Assembly: GCA_021203305.1 (NCBI GenBank)
Contig: JAJQBK010000009.1
Location: 36,429-100,428 of the forward strand
Source of the DNA: Lachnospiraceae bacterium
Lineage (GTDB): Bacteria > Bacillota > Clostridia > Lachnospirales > Lachnospiraceae
DNA: 64,000 nt
Reading direction: 5' to 3'
Shown: one piece after another, positions 1-10,049 of the stretch
Numbering within the stretch: the stretch's first letter is position 1
Layout: every line of letters begins with the position of its first letter
Notes under the pieces: model-generated
The model's input: only the letters and a program-made list of their open reading frames with translations
Told to the model about the DNA's origin: nothing
Database searches by the model: none
Program-made: the position numbers and the translations under genes

Positions 1-1295
1 GCTCATCTCCATCAGATTGCGGGCGATGGCCTCGCCCTGCCCCTTCTCCTCCGCCTCAACACCGGGATAGGCGCCTGTGGTATCGATAAAGGTAATCACC
101 GGACGGTGAAATTTCTCCGCCTGCTTCATCAGGCGCAGGGCCTTACGATAGCCCTCCGGGCCGGGCATGCCGAAATTACATTTCATTTTTTCTTCCAGGG
201 TTTTTCCCTTCCTGGTGCCGATGACCGTCACCGGAACACCGTGATACAGGGCGACGCCTCCGAGGATCGCCATATCCTCGCGGCTCTGCCTGTCTCCCCT
301 GCACTCAAAAAACTCCGTAAACAGGCCATCGATATAATCCTGGATGCCGGGTCGTTTCCAGTGTCTGGCGATCAGAAGCTTTTCCGCCCCGCTGAGCCGG
401 GTTTCCCGGCCATTGCCGGGCGTTTCGCTTCTTTTCGCCCCGCGGCCGCTGACAACTCCCTTCTGATGCAGAGTCAGAATTCTGATCAGCGTCTGGCGCA
501 TCTGATTTCGCGGCACCACCTGGTCCACAAAGCCGTGGGCCTCCTGAAATTCCGCCCGCTGAAAGCCCTCCGGAAGCTTCTGGTGAATGGTATCCTCAAT
601 CACTCGCTGGCCGGCAAATCCGATCAAAGCCCCCGGCTCCGCCAGAATAATATCGCCCAGAGAAGCGAAGCTGGCTGTCACCCCTCCGGTGGTCGGGTGG
701 GTCAGTACGGAAACATATAAAAGCCCTTTTTCAGAAAAACGGGAGATGGCGGCGCTGGTCTTGGCCATCTGCATCAGGGAAAGAATCCCCTCCTGCATTC
801 TGGCTCCGCCGCTGGCACAGAATAAAATCAGCGGGAGACGATGAGAAGCGGCATACTCCACCGCCCGGGTAATCTTTTCCCCAACCACGGTGCCCATGCT
901 TCCCATCATGAAGCGGCTGTCCATGACGCCCACCACACATTTATATCCGCCGATGGAGCCAGCCGCCGTCACCACGGCCTCCTTCAGGCCGGACCTTGCG
1001 CTGGCCGCCTCCAGCTTCTTTGGATAATCAGGAAACTGTAACGGGTCCGCCGCCCCCAGATCCTCATCCAGCTCCTTCATGGAGCCATCGTCCAGGACAG
1101 AATTGAGACGAAAATAAGCGCCCACCGGAAAATGGTGGCCGCAATAGGGGCAAAGATACTGTTCCTGTACAATCAGGCGCTTATCGCTCTCTCTTTGACA
1201 GTCCGGGCAGACGACCCTCTCTTCGAGGGCGTTCTGCTCCCTGACCGCCCTGTTGGCTAAAGACCTCGCGCGGTTTTTCGTAGATATTGAAGGCA
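1..1295 (-). CDS. accDA: Acetyl-CoA carboxylase carboxyltransferase, fused beta-alpha subunits (partial, 3' end outside window)
   Basis: Transfers the carboxyl group from carboxybiotin to acetyl-CoA, giving malonyl-CoA for fatty-acid synthesis in the cytoplasm. Translated by hand from the ATG at 1293-1295, preceded by GAGGAG. The first part is AccD: a four-cysteine zinc finger (CPDC, 15 residues, CPYC) followed by the crotonase-fold core with [10 protein letters not shown]. After a short polar linker the same frame runs without a stop into AccA sequence ([30 protein letters not shown]). Most bacteria encode these as two genes; from memory a single-chain form also occurs in some Clostridia. 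The frame is open at base 1. It follows acpP by 28 bp and is probably in its operon. Confidence 0.9.
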
Positions 1296-1323
1296 TGTTA
1301 CTCCTCGCAGCCGCCCTTCCCTC

Positions 1324-1551
1324 TTATGAAAGGGAGGCCAGATAATTTACAATATCGCCAACGGTCACAAACTCCGCCAGCTTCTCCTCCTCGATCTGGA
1401 TGCCAAACTCATCCTCCAGATTCATGGAAAGCTCCACGCTGTCCAGGGAATCGATTCCCGGATCATCCTTTAAGGACGCCTCCATGGTGACCTTCTCCTC
1501 ATCAACAGCCAATGTATCCACAATGATCTTCTTTACCTTTTCAAATTCCAT
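1324..1551 (-). CDS. acpP: Acyl carrier protein
   Basis: Carries growing acyl chains on a 4'-phosphopantetheine arm during type II fatty-acid synthesis. The 75-residue acidic helical protein has the DSLDSVEL motif; the serine of DSL is the phosphopantetheine attachment site. Two in-frame ATGs exist, at 1557 and 1551. The AAGGAG ribosome site lies only 2 nt before the first but 8 nt before the second, so 1551 is preferred. First gene of a unit with accDA, driven by the promoter at 1609-1637. Confidence 0.95.
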   Translation of the reverse strand: MEFEKVKKIIVDTLAVDEEKVTMEASLKDDPGIDSLDSVELSMNLEDEFGIQIEEEKLAEFVTVGDIVNYLASLS

Positions 1552-1608
1552 CTTCATTTCTCCTTAAAATAATTTAATTAAAATTTTTTAAATAAAATTT
1601 CAACAGCT

Positions 1609-1637
1609 ATTCTACGAAAGTCCTCACGCTTTGTCAA
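1609..1637 (-). promoter_or_regulatory. Sigma-A promoter of acpP-accDA
   Basis: On the minus strand TTGACA (1632-1637) and TAGAAT (1609-1614) are separated by exactly 17 bp, followed by an AT-rich leader of about 50 nt to the acpP ribosome site. No FapR-like palindrome was recognised. Confidence 0.75.
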
Positions 1638-1668
1638 TACAAAAAATGAACAATCCAGACAGCAAAAG

Positions 1669-1710
1669 AACCGCGGATATGCACAATCCCGTGCATGATC
1701 CGCGGTTTTT
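1669..1710 (-). terminator. Terminator hairpin between the DtxR-type gene and acpP
   Basis: Inverted repeat: AACCGCGGATATGCAC (1669-1684), a 6-nt loop, and GTGCAT-G-ATCCGCGGTT. The plus strand ends in TTTTT and the minus strand in TTCTTTT, so it could work both ways; the only gene reading into it is the minus-strand regulator. Confidence 0.7.
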
Positions 1711-1801
1711 GTTCTCCTGCTGTCGCTTTTTCTCCGTATACCCTGCAGTCTCTTCCAGACTATGCCTGCCCTTCCGAATCCATACGTCCGGCGGCACCCT
1801 C

Positions 1802-2182
1802 CTATGCCTCCGACTGTTCCTCCGCCATATGCCTCGTGATAAATTCCTTCATTGCCTGGAAGCTCTCCACGCTCAGGGTATGCTCAATCTTGCAGGCGTC
1901 CGCCTCCGCCACCGCGTCATCCACCCCGAGACTGACTAAAAAGCAGTGAAACAGCTCATGCCGCTCAATCACCCTCTCCGCGATCTCCCGGCCCGCATCG
2001 GTCAATGTGATCTGATACCCGTCGATTTTCAGATACCCTCCGTCCTCCAGGCTGTGCACCGCCACACTGACGCTTGGCTTGCTCACGCCCAGATCCCTGA
2101 CAATATCGATAGCCCGCACATTTCCCTTTTTCCTGCTGATCCTCAATACACTCTCCAGATAATCCTCGCCCGATTCATGCAT
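1802..2182 (-). CDS. DtxR/MntR-family metal-dependent transcriptional repressor
   Basis: Short DtxR-family regulator (126 residues, no SH3 domain). An N-terminal winged helix (about residues 1-65, with VRDLGVSKPSVSVAVHSLE as recognition region) precedes the metal-binding and dimerisation domain. Candidate ligands are HELFH and DACKIEH. The Cys-x2-Glu-His arrangement matches the iron-type DtxR/IdeR site, where MntR has Glu instead of Cys, so iron sensing is somewhat more likely than manganese; that is inference. Start supported by AAAGGAGG 7 nt upstream. Monocistronic; no metal transporter is adjacent, although a ZIP gene lies at the far end of the window. Confidence 0.85.
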   Translation of the reverse strand: MHESGEDYLESVLRISRKKGNVRAIDIVRDLGVSKPSVSVAVHSLEDGGYLKIDGYQITLTDAGREIAERVIERHELFHCFLVSLGVDDAVAEADACKIEHTLSVESFQAMKEFITRHMAEEQSEA

Positions 2183-2381
2183 CCCGAATACCTCCTTTTT
2201 CCTTATTACATATACTTACCTGTATCATCCTTTTTGGGCCAATTACTCAAACGCCTTAAAAACAGGATGACGAAACATACGTACTTTTGAATATTTCCCG
2301 CCACTCAAATACTTTGATAATCACCATACAAAGTGAAGCTTTCCATCTTTTATGATATTGCAATACAGAGTGTGCAACCCT

Positions 2382-5300
2382 TTATATCTCAGTATAAATC
2401 TCCTTCTCCATTTTGTCCAGAATCATCTCCGCGTCCGCGAGCAGAATCCGCGCGTCCTTCTCCGCCACCCCGGTCAGCCGGGATCGGTACGTAAACGTAG
2501 GCGTTCCCACGGGCGTGAAGGTCATGGAACCGCCAAGGGAGCGGATAAAGCCCGGAATTTTGTCCGCCTCCACCTTCGCGTCAGGCTTCAGCACAAACTG
2601 CAGCCGGTTTCCCGTATTTTTGATCTCCGTCATGCGCATTCTCTGCCCACGCACCCGCAGGATGTTGATGCGAAGCAGATGCTCCACCGGCTCCGGCGCT
2701 GTGCCGAAGCGATCCTTCAGCTCCGCAAGCATATCCTCCTTCTCGTCCGCGGTCTCCACCCCGGCGATCCGCTTGTAAATATCCAGCTTCTGTCCCTCAT
2801 TGACAATATATTCCTCCGGGATAAAGGCGTCCGCACTGATCTCCACAGTGGTGTTTAACTCCTCGCGCACAGGCTCGCCCTTCGCCGCGGCCACCGCCTC
2901 GTTCAGCATTTTGCAGTAAAGATCATAGCCCACCGCCTCCAGATGCCCGCTCTGGGAACGGCCCAGGATATTGCCCGCGCCCCGGATTTCCAGATCCCGC
3001 ATGGCAATCTTAAAGCCGCTGCCCAGATCCGTAAATTCCCGGATGGCCTGCAGCCGCTTTTCCGCCGTCTCCTTCAGAAGCTTCCCCCTGTGATACATCA
3101 TAAAGGCGTAGGCAACCCGGTTGGAACGCCCCACCCTTCCCCGCAGCTGATAGAGCTGGGCTAGCCCCATACTGTCCGCGTCATGGATGATCATGGTGTT
3201 GGCATTGGGAATATCCATGCCGGTCTCGATAATGGTGGTGGAGATCAACACATCGACGCTGCCGGTCACAAACTCATACATGATCCGCTCCAGCTCATGC
3301 TCCGCCATCTGGCCGTGGGCGAAGGCCACCCTGGCCTCCGGCACTAAGGACGTCACCGCCGCGGCCACCATGTCGATATCGTTGACCCGGTTGTATACGT
3401 AAAAGACCTGTCCTCCCCGGGCAAGCTCACGGACAATGGCCTCCCTGACCATCTCCTCGTTATATTCGCAGACAAACGTCTGAATGGGCAGCCGGTCCTG
3501 AGGCGCCTCCTCCAAAAGGCTCATGTCCCTGACCCCGATCAGGCTCATGTGCAGCGTACGGGGAATGGGCGTGGCGGTCAGCGTCAGCACATCCACGCTC
3601 TCCTTGAGCTTCTTGATCTTTTCCTTGGCGGCCACGCCAAAGCGCTGCTCCTCATCGATGATCAAAAGTCCCAGATCCTTAAATTCCACATCTTTGGAAA
3701 GCACCCTGTGCGTGCCGATGACAATGTCCGTCATCCCTTTCCGCAGATTTCCCACGGTCCGCTTCTGCTCCGTGGGCGTGCGGAAACGGCACAAAAGCTC
3801 CACAGTCACCGGATAGTCCTTCATCCGCTGGGAAAAGGTCTGATAGTGCTGCTCGGCCAGGATCGTGGTGGGCACCAGGTAGACCACCTGCTTGCCCTCC
3901 TGCACTGCCTTAAACGCGGCCCGGATGGCGATTTCCGTCTTGCCGTAGCCCACATCGCCGCAGATCAGCCGGTCCATAATCTTAGGACTCTCCATGTCCT
4001 TCTTGACAGCCTCGATGGCGGCCAGCTGATCCTCGGTTTCTTCATAGGGAAATAATTCCTCAAATTCCTTCTGCCACTCCGTGTCCGGTCCATAGATGTA
4101 GCCGTTCATCCGCTGTCTGTGAGCGTACAGATCCACCAGGTCCTGGGCCACAGTCTCCACCGCCTGCTTCACCTTCTGGCGGGTACGGCTCCACTCATTC
4201 GTCCCCAGCTTTGTCAGCTTCGGCTCCTTCCCGTCGGCGGAGCTGTATTTCTGTAATAAATGCAGTCCTGTGGTGGGCAGATAAATATGGCCTCCATCCC
4301 GGTAGGCCAGCTTCAGATAGTCCCGGACCACATGGGACACCTCCACCTTCTCAATGCCCTCATAGCGAGCCAGGCCGTACATCTCATGAACCACGTAATC
4401 CCCCACATGAAGCTCCGCGAAATCCCGGACCGGATCGGAGGAGGGCTTTTTCTTTCTCCGCGAGGTCTTCTCCGCCCCGAAAATATCCGTGTCCGCGATC
4501 ACCACAAAACCGAGGGAAGGGTACTCAAAGCCATGAGCCACGCTGCCCTGCATGCAGAGCACCTCGCCGGGCACCGGCTCCCGGTACGGGTCGTCCGTAA
4601 AGACCGCCGGCAGCTCATATTCCCTGATATTCTCCGCCAGCCGCCTTGCCCTGGTGCGGGACGGGGATAAGAGCACCACCCGGCTGCGCCTTCTCTTGTA
4701 TCCTGTCAGATCCCGGATCAGGGTCTCAAAGCTTTTATTATAGGAAGAAACCGGTTTGCAGGAAATCTCGTACTGCTCTTTGGGCATAAAAAGCTCACTC
4801 TGAGACGGCAGCATGGATAAGGTCAGCACATGGCGGCTCCCAAGCGCAGCGGCAGCCTCCGCGGCCGGACAGATCAGCCCCGTCTGCCCCGGCAGCAGAT
4901 AGCCCTTCTCCAGACGGGCGGACATACTCTCCCGAAACTCCAGCTCCACCGCCCGGGCGTGCTCCTCGATTCTGGCGGGTTCCTCCAGAATAACGACGCT
5001 TCTGTCATTTTCTATGTAATCCAGAAGGCTTTCCGTATTTTCATAAAAATAGTGCAGATAGCTGTCCAGATTGACCACGGAATACCAGGAAAAAAGAGCC
5101 TCCTCCAGCTCCTTTGTCTGCGTGTGAATCCGATACGCCTCCTCCGTCTGAAAGCTCTTCCGGAAAAGCTCCTCCTGGGCGGCGGCCTCTTTTTTGATCC
5201 GCTCCATGCCGGCCTTCAGAAGCTCCTCGCTTAAAATCATCTCCGAAGCCGGAAAAATACGGACGCTCCTCAGCTCTTCCATGGAGCGCTGGGTCTCGGC

Positions 5301-5915
5301 GTCATAGCTTCTGAGTGAATCCACCTCGTCCCCCCAGAGCTCGACGCGCACCGGATTCTCCCCGGTCAGCTCAAAAATATCGATCAGGTCTCCCCGCATG
5401 GCAAACTGGCCGGGCCGCTCGGCCTGGGCGCATTTCTCGTAGCCAAGACTCACCAGCCGCTCGGCCAGCCGCGCCATATCCAGGGCCTGGTCCCGCTTAA
5501 TCTCAATGATGCTCTCCTCATAGACCTTCCGCGGAATCTGGGGCGTCATCAGAGCGTCAAAGGTGGTGACAATGGTCACCGCCTGCTTTAATAAAAGCCG
5601 CTTCAGAACCCGGATGCGCTCTCCGGTCTGTTCATTGGAGTGGACGTCCGCCTGGTAAAAAATCAGATCCCTGGCCGGATACAGGCAGACATTCCGGTCA
5701 TAGAAGCGCACCTGCTCGCAGATCTTCCTGGCCTCCAGCTCGCTGTAGGTCACAATGACCTTCACTCTGGCGTCCCCGCAAAGGCCGTAGGCCATATGCC
5801 ACTTCTGCGCGTCAATGCAGCCGCTTAAAGACAGAATCCCCGGTCTTTTGGCCAGAAATTCCTGCATCCTGTCAAATTGTGCCAATTCATGTAATGGTGA
5901 AAATAATGCCCGCAT
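2382..5915 (-). CDS. mfd: Transcription-repair coupling factor
   Basis: Removes RNA polymerase stalled at DNA lesions and recruits UvrA for nucleotide excision repair. At 1177 residues it has the usual family length. Order: UvrB-like N-terminal module (from GILSLSGCIDAQKWH), CarD-like RNA-polymerase-interacting domain (LHVGDYVVHEMYGLARYEGI), then RecG-like translocase motors with Walker A GDVGYGKTEIA, the box LLIIDEEQRFG and TATPIPRTLHMSL, and the C-terminal TRCF domain. It lies 104 bp downstream of pth on the same strand, a common Firmicute order. Confidence 0.97.
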   Translation of the reverse strand: MRALFSPLHELAQFDRMQEFLAKRPGILSLSGCIDAQKWHMAYGLCGDARVKVIVTYSELEARKICEQVRFYDRNVCLYPARDLIFYQADVHSNEQTGERIRVLKRLLLKQAVTIVTTFDALMTPQIPRKVYEESIIEIKRDQALDMARLAERLVSLGYEKCAQAERPGQFAMRGDLIDIFELTGENPVRVELWGDEVDSLRSYDAETQRSMEELRSVRIFPASEMILSEELLKAGMERIKKEAAAQEELFRKSFQTEEAYRIHTQTKELEEALFSWYSVVNLDSYLHYFYENTESLLDYIENDRSVVILEEPARIEEHARAVELEFRESMSARLEKGYLLPGQTGLICPAAEAAAALGSRHVLTLSMLPSQSELFMPKEQYEISCKPVSSYNKSFETLIRDLTGYKRRRSRVVLLSPSRTRARRLAENIREYELPAVFTDDPYREPVPGEVLCMQGSVAHGFEYPSLGFVVIADTDIFGAEKTSRRKKKPSSDPVRDFAELHVGDYVVHEMYGLARYEGIEKVEVSHVVRDYLKLAYRDGGHIYLPTTGLHLLQKYSSADGKEPKLTKLGTNEWSRTRQKVKQAVETVAQDLVDLYAHRQRMNGYIYGPDTEWQKEFEELFPYEETEDQLAAIEAVKKDMESPKIMDRLICGDVGYGKTEIAIRAAFKAVQEGKQVVYLVPTTILAEQHYQTFSQRMKDYPVTVELLCRFRTPTEQKRTVGNLRKGMTDIVIGTHRVLSKDVEFKDLGLLIIDEEQRFGVAAKEKIKKLKESVDVLTLTATPIPRTLHMSLIGVRDMSLLEEAPQDRLPIQTFVCEYNEEMVREAIVRELARGGQVFYVYNRVNDIDMVAAAVTSLVPEARVAFAHGQMAEHELERIMYEFVTGSVDVLISTTIIETGMDIPNANTMIIHDADSMGLAQLYQLRGRVGRSNRVAYAFMMYHRGKLLKETAEKRLQAIREFTDLGSGFKIAMRDLEIRGAGNILGRSQSGHLEAVGYDLYCKMLNEAVAAAKGEPVREELNTTVEISADAFIPEEYIVNEGQKLDIYKRIAGVETADEKEDMLAELKDRFGTAPEPVEHLLRINILRVRGQRMRMTEIKNTGNRLQFVLKPDAKVEADKIPGFIRSLGGSMTFTPVGTPTFTYRSRLTGVAEKDARILLADAEMILDKMEKEIYTEI

Positions 5916-6019
5916 GTTTCCCCCGCAAGTATTCCCTTCTCCTCCGCTTTCTCCGCAGCGGTGTTCTATCTATGGCCCTGATGCAGCCGGATCTTTCCAA
6001 CCATTCAACGCCCGAATCT

Positions 6020-6589
6020 CTACTCCGCCCCGTTGCAGCAGTTCATGGCCTCGTCCACCCCCTGCTCCATAATGATTTCCACGGCCTTCACAGCCTTCTC
6101 CATGCCCTTTTGGGCTAACACTCTGTCCTCCGCGGAGAACCGTCCCAGCACATGACCGATCTGGTCGCGCCCCGCGGGTACGCCGCCCACGCCCACCCGC
6201 ACCCTGGCAAACGCCTCCGTCCCCAGCTGCGCGATAATGCTCTTCACTCCGTTGTGCCCGCCGGCGCTGCCCTTCGGGCGCACCCGAATCCTTCCCGGCG
6301 GCAGGGCGATGTCATCATAAATGATAATCAGCTCTCTCTCCACATCCACCTTGTAAAAGTCCGTCACCGCCCTCACACAGTCGCCGCTGGAATTCATAAA
6401 CGTCAGAGGCTTCACCAGAATGACCTTCTGCCCATTTATGATTCCCTTTCCGATCAAACCTTTATGTTTTAATTCCTTTACAGAAATTCCATACTTCTCC
6501 GCCAGCATATCCAGGGTGTCAAAGCCCGTGTTATGTCTGGTGTGCTCATACTCTTTTCCCGGGTTCCCCAGGCCGCAGATCACATACAT
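6020..6589 (-). CDS. pth: Peptidyl-tRNA hydrolase
   Basis: Cleaves peptidyl-tRNAs released by stalled ribosomes, recycling tRNA. The 189-residue protein begins MYVICGLGNPGKEYEHTRHN; His in TRHN is the catalytic base, Asp in YDDIALPPG assists and Asn in GGHNGVKS binds substrate. The open frame extends 47 codons further upstream, but that stretch lies in the 6671-6825 hairpin and is unlike the family; GGGAGG sits just before the 6589 ATG. Followed by mfd. Confidence 0.95.
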   Translation of the reverse strand: MYVICGLGNPGKEYEHTRHNTGFDTLDMLAEKYGISVKELKHKGLIGKGIINGQKVILVKPLTFMNSSGDCVRAVTDFYKVDVERELIIIYDDIALPPGRIRVRPKGSAGGHNGVKSIIAQLGTEAFARVRVGVGGVPAGRDQIGHVLGRFSAEDRVLAQKGMEKAVKAVEIIMEQGVDEAMNCCNGAE

Positions 6590-6670
6590 AGAAGTCCTCC
6601 CCTCCCGCGAAATAATTATCTGCTGTTTCCGCGTTCTAAATCCGCACATCATGAATTGCTGCAAGTCAAA

Positions 6671-6825
6671 GCGCGGAAAGGCATAAACTTTCGAGCGATT
6701 TCTTCGCGATGGAGATGAGACTATTGACAATCGTGGAAGCCTCTGCCGAACACGATTGTCACGCCCATAGGCTCATCGGAATGCCCCGCGAAGCATGAGC
6801 TCGAAAGTTTATGCCTTTTCACGCG
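6671..6825. repeat. 155-bp near-perfect inverted repeat (long hairpin)
   Basis: Outer arms AAAGGCATAAACTTTCGAGC (6677-6696) and its exact reverse complement (6800-6819) match over 20 bp. Inner blocks pair too: CTTCGCG with CGCGAAG, GATGAG with CTCATC, GACAATCGTG with CACGATTGTC. The whole segment can fold as one long imperfect stem. It lies between the spoVG terminator and pth. No coding potential is recognised in it. It may be a miniature mobile element or a structured RNA. Confidence 0.85.
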
Positions 6826-6884
6826 AAACATTTGCCGCAATCCCCCGCTCCCCCACAAATATTCCTTATTCTACAGGCAAAAGA

Positions 6885-6912
6885 GAGGGATGTCAAGCAA
6901 TTGACATCCCTC
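6885..6912 (-). terminator. Terminator after spoVG
   Basis: Perfect 12-bp inverted repeat GAGGGATGTCAA/TTGACATCCCTC with a 4-nt loop, 28 bp beyond the spoVG stop; the minus strand continues CTCTTTTG, a modest T-run. Confidence 0.7.
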
Positions 6913-6939
6913 TTACTTACCTTCTCTTACTTCTCTTAC

Positions 6940-7224
6940 TTAAAATGCTTCTCTGGTATCCTCCGCGGAAGCAACCGCTCTCCCATAGGCCTCCAGGATT
7001 TGCTCCTGCAATGCCCTGCGCGTCTCTGAATTGATCGGATGCGCTATGTCCCGGTTCTCCCCGTCAGTACCTTTCCTGCTGGGCATGGCGATGAATAACC
7101 CCTTATCACCGTCGATCACCTTAATACCATGTACTACGAACACTCCGTCAATCGTGATGGAAACGACGGCCTTCATCTTGCCCTCGCCCGCGATCAACCT
7201 CACCCGTACATCTGTGATGTTCAT
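6940..7224 (-). CDS. spoVG: Septation/sporulation regulator SpoVG
   Basis: Small (94 residues) conserved protein, begins [10 protein letters not shown] and contains [14 protein letters not shown] and [10 protein letters not shown], hallmarks of SpoVG. In Firmicutes and Borrelia it is a site-specific nucleic-acid-binding regulator with roles in sporulation, septation and cell-envelope genes. GAGAGG precedes the ATG. It starts 27 bp after glgD ends and has its own terminator; whether it is co-transcribed with glgCD or has its own promoter is not clear. Confidence 0.96.
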   Translation of the reverse strand: MNITDVRVRLIAGEGKMKAVVSITIDGVFVVHGIKVIDGDKGLFIAMPSRKGTDGENRDIAHPINSETRRALQEQILEAYGRAVASAEDTREAF

Positions 7225-7251
7225 TTTGATAACCTCTCTGTATAATCTCCC

Positions 7252-8370
7252 TTATACATGAGAATCGTTATCGTTCATTACAAGTTTTATTTCGCCCGGT
7301 TCACCGATGAGAGTAGTATTAGCACGTATTGTGTCGCGGCTTTCTACGATACAATTCTCAATATAAGTATTATCCCCGATGTAAACATCATTCAGGATAA
7401 TAGAATTCTTAATTGTAACATTGTTTCCAACGTATACTTTCTTGAAAATAACGGAATTCTCCACGTTGCCGTTGACGATGCATCCGCTGGCGACCAAACT
7501 GTTCTTTACCTTGCTGCCCGCGTTGAATTTCGCCGGGGCCATATCCTCCACCTTGGTGTAAATATCGGGATATGTCTTAAAGAAGTAATCACGCATATCC
7601 TTCTTTAAGAAGTCCATATTGGTGTCATAATAATCCTGTACGCTCGCGATATTGGACCAGTATTCACTGAATTTGTAGCCGTAAATTTTCTTTGTGTCTT
7701 TGTAACGGACCAGCACGTCGCGGACGAAATCATATCTGCCCTCCTCCGCGCACTGCTCCAGAAGCTCAATCAGAAGGCGTCTGCGCAGGACATAGATGCC
7801 GCAGGAGATCTGCTTGCCGCTCTGGGCCACCGGCTTCTCCACAAACTCCGTAATGCGGCACTCGTCATCCATGCGGATCACGCCATATCTCTCAAGATTT
7901 GTATCCTCAGGCATTTCCTTGCAGACAACAGTGATCTCCGCCTTCTTTTTAATGTGGTAGTCTAACACCTTATTGTAATCCATCTTGTACACGCAGTCGC
8001 CGGAAGCAATGATCACATAAGACTCATGGCTCTGCTTGAGATTCCACATGGCCTGATACATGGCGTCCGCCGTGCCCCGGTACCAGTTCGGATTGTCGGC
8101 GGTGATCACAGGAGTCAGAACCTGCAGCCCGCCCTGCTTGCGCCCGAAATCCCACCATTTGGAGGAGCTTAAGTGTTCGTTCAGGCTGCGTCCGTTGTAC
8201 TGTGTCATCACGAGCACGCTCTGGACACCGGAATTGCTCATATTGCTCAGCGCGAAATCAATCGCCCTGTAGCTGCCCGCCACAGGCATGGCGCTGACCG
8301 CCCTGTTCTGAGCCAGTACTTTCATTCTGTAGCTGTTGCCGCCCGCTAATATTATACCGATTGCTCTCAT
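7252..8370 (-). CDS. glgD: Glucose-1-phosphate adenylyltransferase subunit GlgD
   Basis: Partner of GlgC in Firmicute ADP-glucose pyrophosphorylase. The 372-residue protein has the nucleotidyltransferase fold (MRAIGIILAGGNSYRMKVLA) and a C-terminal left-handed beta-helix (many IKNSIILNDVYIGD-type hexads). The Gly-rich loop is degenerate compared with GGQGSRLG in GlgC, agreeing with the known poor activity of GlgD alone and its role as a modulatory subunit. Only 3 bp separate it from glgC, so the two are translated from one message. Confidence 0.95.
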   Translation of the reverse strand: MRAIGIILAGGNSYRMKVLAQNRAVSAMPVAGSYRAIDFALSNMSNSGVQSVLVMTQYNGRSLNEHLSSSKWWDFGRKQGGLQVLTPVITADNPNWYRGTADAMYQAMWNLKQSHESYVIIASGDCVYKMDYNKVLDYHIKKKAEITVVCKEMPEDTNLERYGVIRMDDECRITEFVEKPVAQSGKQISCGIYVLRRRLLIELLEQCAEEGRYDFVRDVLVRYKDTKKIYGYKFSEYWSNIASVQDYYDTNMDFLKKDMRDYFFKTYPDIYTKVEDMAPAKFNAGSKVKNSLVASGCIVNGNVENSVIFKKVYVGNNVTIKNSIILNDVYIGDNTYIENCIVESRDTIRANTTLIGEPGEIKLVMNDNDSHV

Positions 8371-8373
8371 GTC

Positions 8374-9642
8374 CTATTCACCAACCTTTATCAGAGATTT
8401 CCCGCTAGCCATGGTGTTGTCCGGGTAGTCTTCTAAAGTGGTAATCCCAGAAACTACGCTGTTCTTACCAATCGTAACACCATTTGGAATGACAGATTTC
8501 TCGCCGACGCACACAAGGCCCTGATTGTAAATATGCGGATGTGTCTCATTAGGGACTTCCTCACCGGCGCCGATCACTACGCTGCTGCCGATCACCACAT
8601 CCTCGGCGACCACGGCCTTATTGACCTTCGTATCCGCACCGATGGTGGAATTGTTCATGATGATGGAGTCCCTGACAACCGCTCCCTCCTCAATCGTCAC
8701 GTTGCAGCCGATGACAGAATTATAAACCTCCCCGTAAATGGAGGAGCCCTCGCCTATGATAGACTTCTCGGCTACGCCCTTCTCACCCACATACTGCGGG
8801 GCGAGTATCTTGGAATCGGTATAAACCTTCCAGTACTCCTCGTAGAGATTGAATTCCGGAACCAGGTCGATCAGTTCCATATTTGCTTCCCAGTATGAGC
8901 TCAGAGTTCCTACATCCTTCCAGTATCCTCTGAATTCATAAGCAAACAGCGGCTCCTTCTTTTCATGCACATAGGGAATGACGTGCATGCCGAAGTCCAG
9001 ATTCGGCTGGCTCTTGTTGGCAAGCAGCGCTTCTTTCAGTACGCTCCAGTTAAATATGTAAATACCCATGGATGCCAGATTGGAGCGCGGGTTTTTGGGT
9101 TTCTCCTCAAAGTCTACGATCTGTCTGTTTTCATCGGTGATCATGATACCGAAGCGGCTGGCCTCCTCCCAGGGAACAGGCATCACTGCGATGGTCGCAG
9201 CCGCGTTATTTTCCTTGTGGAAGTCGAGCATCACCTCGTAATCCATCTTGTAGATGTGGTCGCCTGAAAGGATCAGGACGTAATCGGGGTTGAAGCTGTC
9301 AATGTAGTCGATATTCTGAAAAATAGCGTTGGCAGTGCCGGTATACCATTCGGTATTCGCACTCTTCTCATACGGGGGAAGTACGCTGACTCCGCCGATA
9401 TTTCTGTCCAGATCCCACGGTATGCCGATACCGATGTGACTGTTCAGTCGTAATGGCTGATACTGGGTCAAAACGCCGACCGTATCTATGCCGGAGTTGA
9501 TGCAGTTGCTTAAGGGGAAGTCGATAATCCTGTACTTTCCGCCGAAAGAAACCGCCGGTTTTGCAACCTTTGTTGTCAGCACGCCGAGACGACTACCCTG
9601 TCCGCCGGCCAACAGCATCGCAATCATTTCTTTCTTTACCAT
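8374..9642 (-). CDS. glgC: Glucose-1-phosphate adenylyltransferase (ADP-glucose pyrophosphorylase)
   Basis: Makes ADP-glucose from glucose-1-phosphate and ATP, the committed step of glycogen synthesis. 422 residues: an N-terminal [11 protein letters not shown] nucleotide loop, substrate region ([21 protein letters not shown]) and a C-terminal beta-helix. First gene of glgC-glgD, with a promoter about 170 bp upstream. No glycogen synthase or branching enzyme is in the window. Confidence 0.96.
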   Translation of the reverse strand: MVKKEMIAMLLAGGQGSRLGVLTTKVAKPAVSFGGKYRIIDFPLSNCINSGIDTVGVLTQYQPLRLNSHIGIGIPWDLDRNIGGVSVLPPYEKSANTEWYTGTANAIFQNIDYIDSFNPDYVLILSGDHIYKMDYEVMLDFHKENNAAATIAVMPVPWEEASRFGIMITDENRQIVDFEEKPKNPRSNLASMGIYIFNWSVLKEALLANKSQPNLDFGMHVIPYVHEKKEPLFAYEFRGYWKDVGTLSSYWEANMELIDLVPEFNLYEEYWKVYTDSKILAPQYVGEKGVAEKSIIGEGSSIYGEVYNSVIGCNVTIEEGAVVRDSIIMNNSTIGADTKVNKAVVAEDVVIGSSVVIGAGEEVPNETHPHIYNQGLVCVGEKSVIPNGVTIGKNSVVSGITTLEDYPDNTMASGKSLIKVGE

Positions 9643-9810
9643 GTTATCACCTCATCCAGTCCGTTTTTGTCACCTGCCGCGCCGTAACCGTCAAAGCTCT
9701 CCTGACGGCCATGACGTGACATGCAACGATTTTCTTGAAACAGGGGGCATCGACCCTTGCACGCCGCGTCCAAAGGTCTCTGGAAGGATTTGCCCGATTT
9801 CAGTGAAATG

Positions 9811-9839
9811 ATTATAGCATACTCCTTCAAAAAAGTGAA
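9811..9839 (-). promoter_or_regulatory. Promoter of glgC-glgD-(spoVG)
   Basis: Minus-strand TTCACT (9834-9839), 17-bp spacer, TATAAT (9811-9816). A perfect 13-bp palindrome ATTTCAGTGAAAT lies just downstream at 9798-9810 and could be an operator. The roughly 160-nt leader to glgC has no riboswitch I could identify. Confidence 0.65.
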
Positions 9840-10049
9840 TAGAATTTGTCTTTGAATTAAAATTTTTTTGTGTATTTTTTGTGTGTTTAGCACTATTTTA
9901 CAATTAGCTGTGATAAATTTTCAGCAGTTTTTACATTCGATTCCCAGGCATCTGTGAAAAACTCCCGTCAGCTTTGTCAGACCTTTTCACAGGCGCCGCC
10001 GTTTCACAGAATTCTTCATAACTGAAATTCCATCCCGGCGCTTTCTTCG

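Noticed and set aside
6590..6730. N-terminal extension of Pth
   Set aside because: It reads through the palindromic element; the strong ribosome site and family length place the start at 6589.
9643..9804. c-di-GMP riboswitch in the glgC leader
   Set aside because: GGGCAAA and GACGC-like words occur but the paired helices and conserved core of the aptamer are not present.
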